DNA from: Sorex araneus
Lineage: Eukaryota > Chordata > Mammalia > Eulipotyphla > Soricidae
Direction of reading: 5' to 3'
DNA: 64,000 nucleotides
NCBI RefSeq assembly: GCF_027595985.1
Contig: NC_073307.1
Coordinates: 119,750,678 to 119,814,677, forward strand
Below, one piece after another: positions 63,232 through 64,000 of this stretch (positions are counted from its first letter, which is position 1; every line of letters begins with the position of its first letter). The notes below the pieces were generated by a model. That model had not been told where the DNA came from and searched no databases. It worked only from the letters and a program-made list of their open reading frames with translations. Made by a program: the position numbers and the translations under genes.

Positions 63232-64000
63232 CTGAAGTCGCAAAGGAAAGAAACAGGCACATTTACTTCTCATTTTCACATTTACAAAAACCTTAACATA
63301 TGGGGATGGAAGATAGCTCTAAGGGCAGGAGTGCTTGTCCATCAAGTTTGACCCCCAGTACCACAGAAGGCCAGGCAAGGCTGGGCTTAGTCCTGGTGGC
63401 CTCACACCACTGCTTGGCAGGCCCTCCAGCACAAAGAAAACCAAACAAACTAAAATCCTATGAGGAATTGAAAAAGCTACTGATTCTGTGCATTTAAAAA
63501 ATGCAATCAATGGCCAGATAATACAAAGGTCAGGGCCTTGGCCTTGCACAATACCATCCCGGGTTCTATTCCAAGCCCCCTATATGCTTCCCCCTAACCT
63601 GCCAGGAATGACTCTTTTTTAAAAAAAATTTTTAGTGAATCACTGTGATGTACAGTTAGTAGGTTATGAACTTTTGTGTCTGCATTTCACTCATACAGTG
63701 ATCGTTTACCATCCCTGCACTAGTGCTCATTCTCCTCCACCAATGATCCCAGTATCCCTCTCACCATCCCTACCCAAACATCCACCACCCCAACCTATCT
63801 CTTTGGAAGCGTATTCCCTTTTGTTCTCACTCTTTTTTGGGTGTTGTAGTTTGCAGTAGAGGTATTGAGTGGTCTTCATATTCAGTCAATAATCTACTTT
63901 CAGCTCGCATCTTGGAATCTGAATGGGTCCTCCCAACATCCTCTACTTGGTGTTCTCTTCTCTATCTAAGCTGCCCGGAATGACTCTTGAGCACAGGGCC
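63232..64000 (-). other. HPS5: HPS5 last intron (partial)
   Basis: Upstream of the terminal exon acceptor. It holds an old SINE-like block (about 63310-63450) and a LINE-1 3'UTR fragment (63615-63980, C-rich with 'gtagtttgcagtagaggtat'). No further HPS5 exon lies before the window ends. Confidence 0.6.

Overview
This is mammalian nuclear DNA: split genes with GT..AG introns, LINE-1 remnants, microsatellites and a very high load of tRNA-derived SINEs. The commonest SINE has a head reading 'ggctggagcaatagcaca', a B-box-like 'ggttcga', a stretch 'catcccatatggtcccctgag' and an A-rich AAATA tail. It matches my memory of the shrew (Sorex) SOR elements, so a shrew-like eulipotyphlan is the most likely source (inference). 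The locus is the serum amyloid A (SAA) cluster between SAAL1 and HPS5, in the same neighbourhood as on human chromosome 11p15. All recognised genes are on the minus strand.

Layout. The left edge (to about 3.1 kb) holds the first two coding exons of SAAL1, which continues off the left side. The right edge (61.8-64 kb) holds the last coding exon and 3'UTR of HPS5, which continues off the right side. Between them a block has been repeated four times in head-to-tail order. Each unit carries, in varying completeness: a SAAL1 exon 1 piece, LINE debris, a three-coding-exon SAA gene, its promoter and non-coding exon 1, the 3' end of an unidentified gene, LINE-1 pieces, a conserved segment with C/EBP-like and kappaB-like sites, and the HPS5 3' end.

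SAA copies. SAA-a (6.6-9.6 kb) and SAA-d (50.3-53.3 kb) are intact. Each encodes the same 130-residue secreted apolipoprotein apart from one residue at the mature N-terminus, and each has a TATA box, a perfect kappaB decamer and a C/EBP site. SAA-b (21.6-24.0 kb) has an intact promoter, splice sites and signal peptide, but a radically altered mature sequence that stops seven codons early. SAA-c (40.6-43.2 kb) has a stop codon in exon 3 and has lost promoter and exon 1 through a deletion, so it is a pseudogene. Units 1 and 4 are close sisters over about 14 kb. Units 2 and 3 resemble each other and are more decayed.

Most notable signals. (i) In SAA-b and SAA-c the coding exons differ far more from SAA-a/d than the adjacent introns do, the reverse of normal constraint and of simple pseudogene decay. 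(ii) A retrocopy with a poly(A) tail sits between two 120-bp inverted arms inside intron 2 of SAA-a and SAA-d. Its structure looks like a target-primed reverse-transcription product re-inserted in inverted orientation. (iii) A conserved C/EBP+kappaB segment lies outside the SAA promoters in all four units. (iv) An unidentified terminal exon is present next to SAA-a and SAA-d. No CRISPR, operon or other prokaryotic feature is present.
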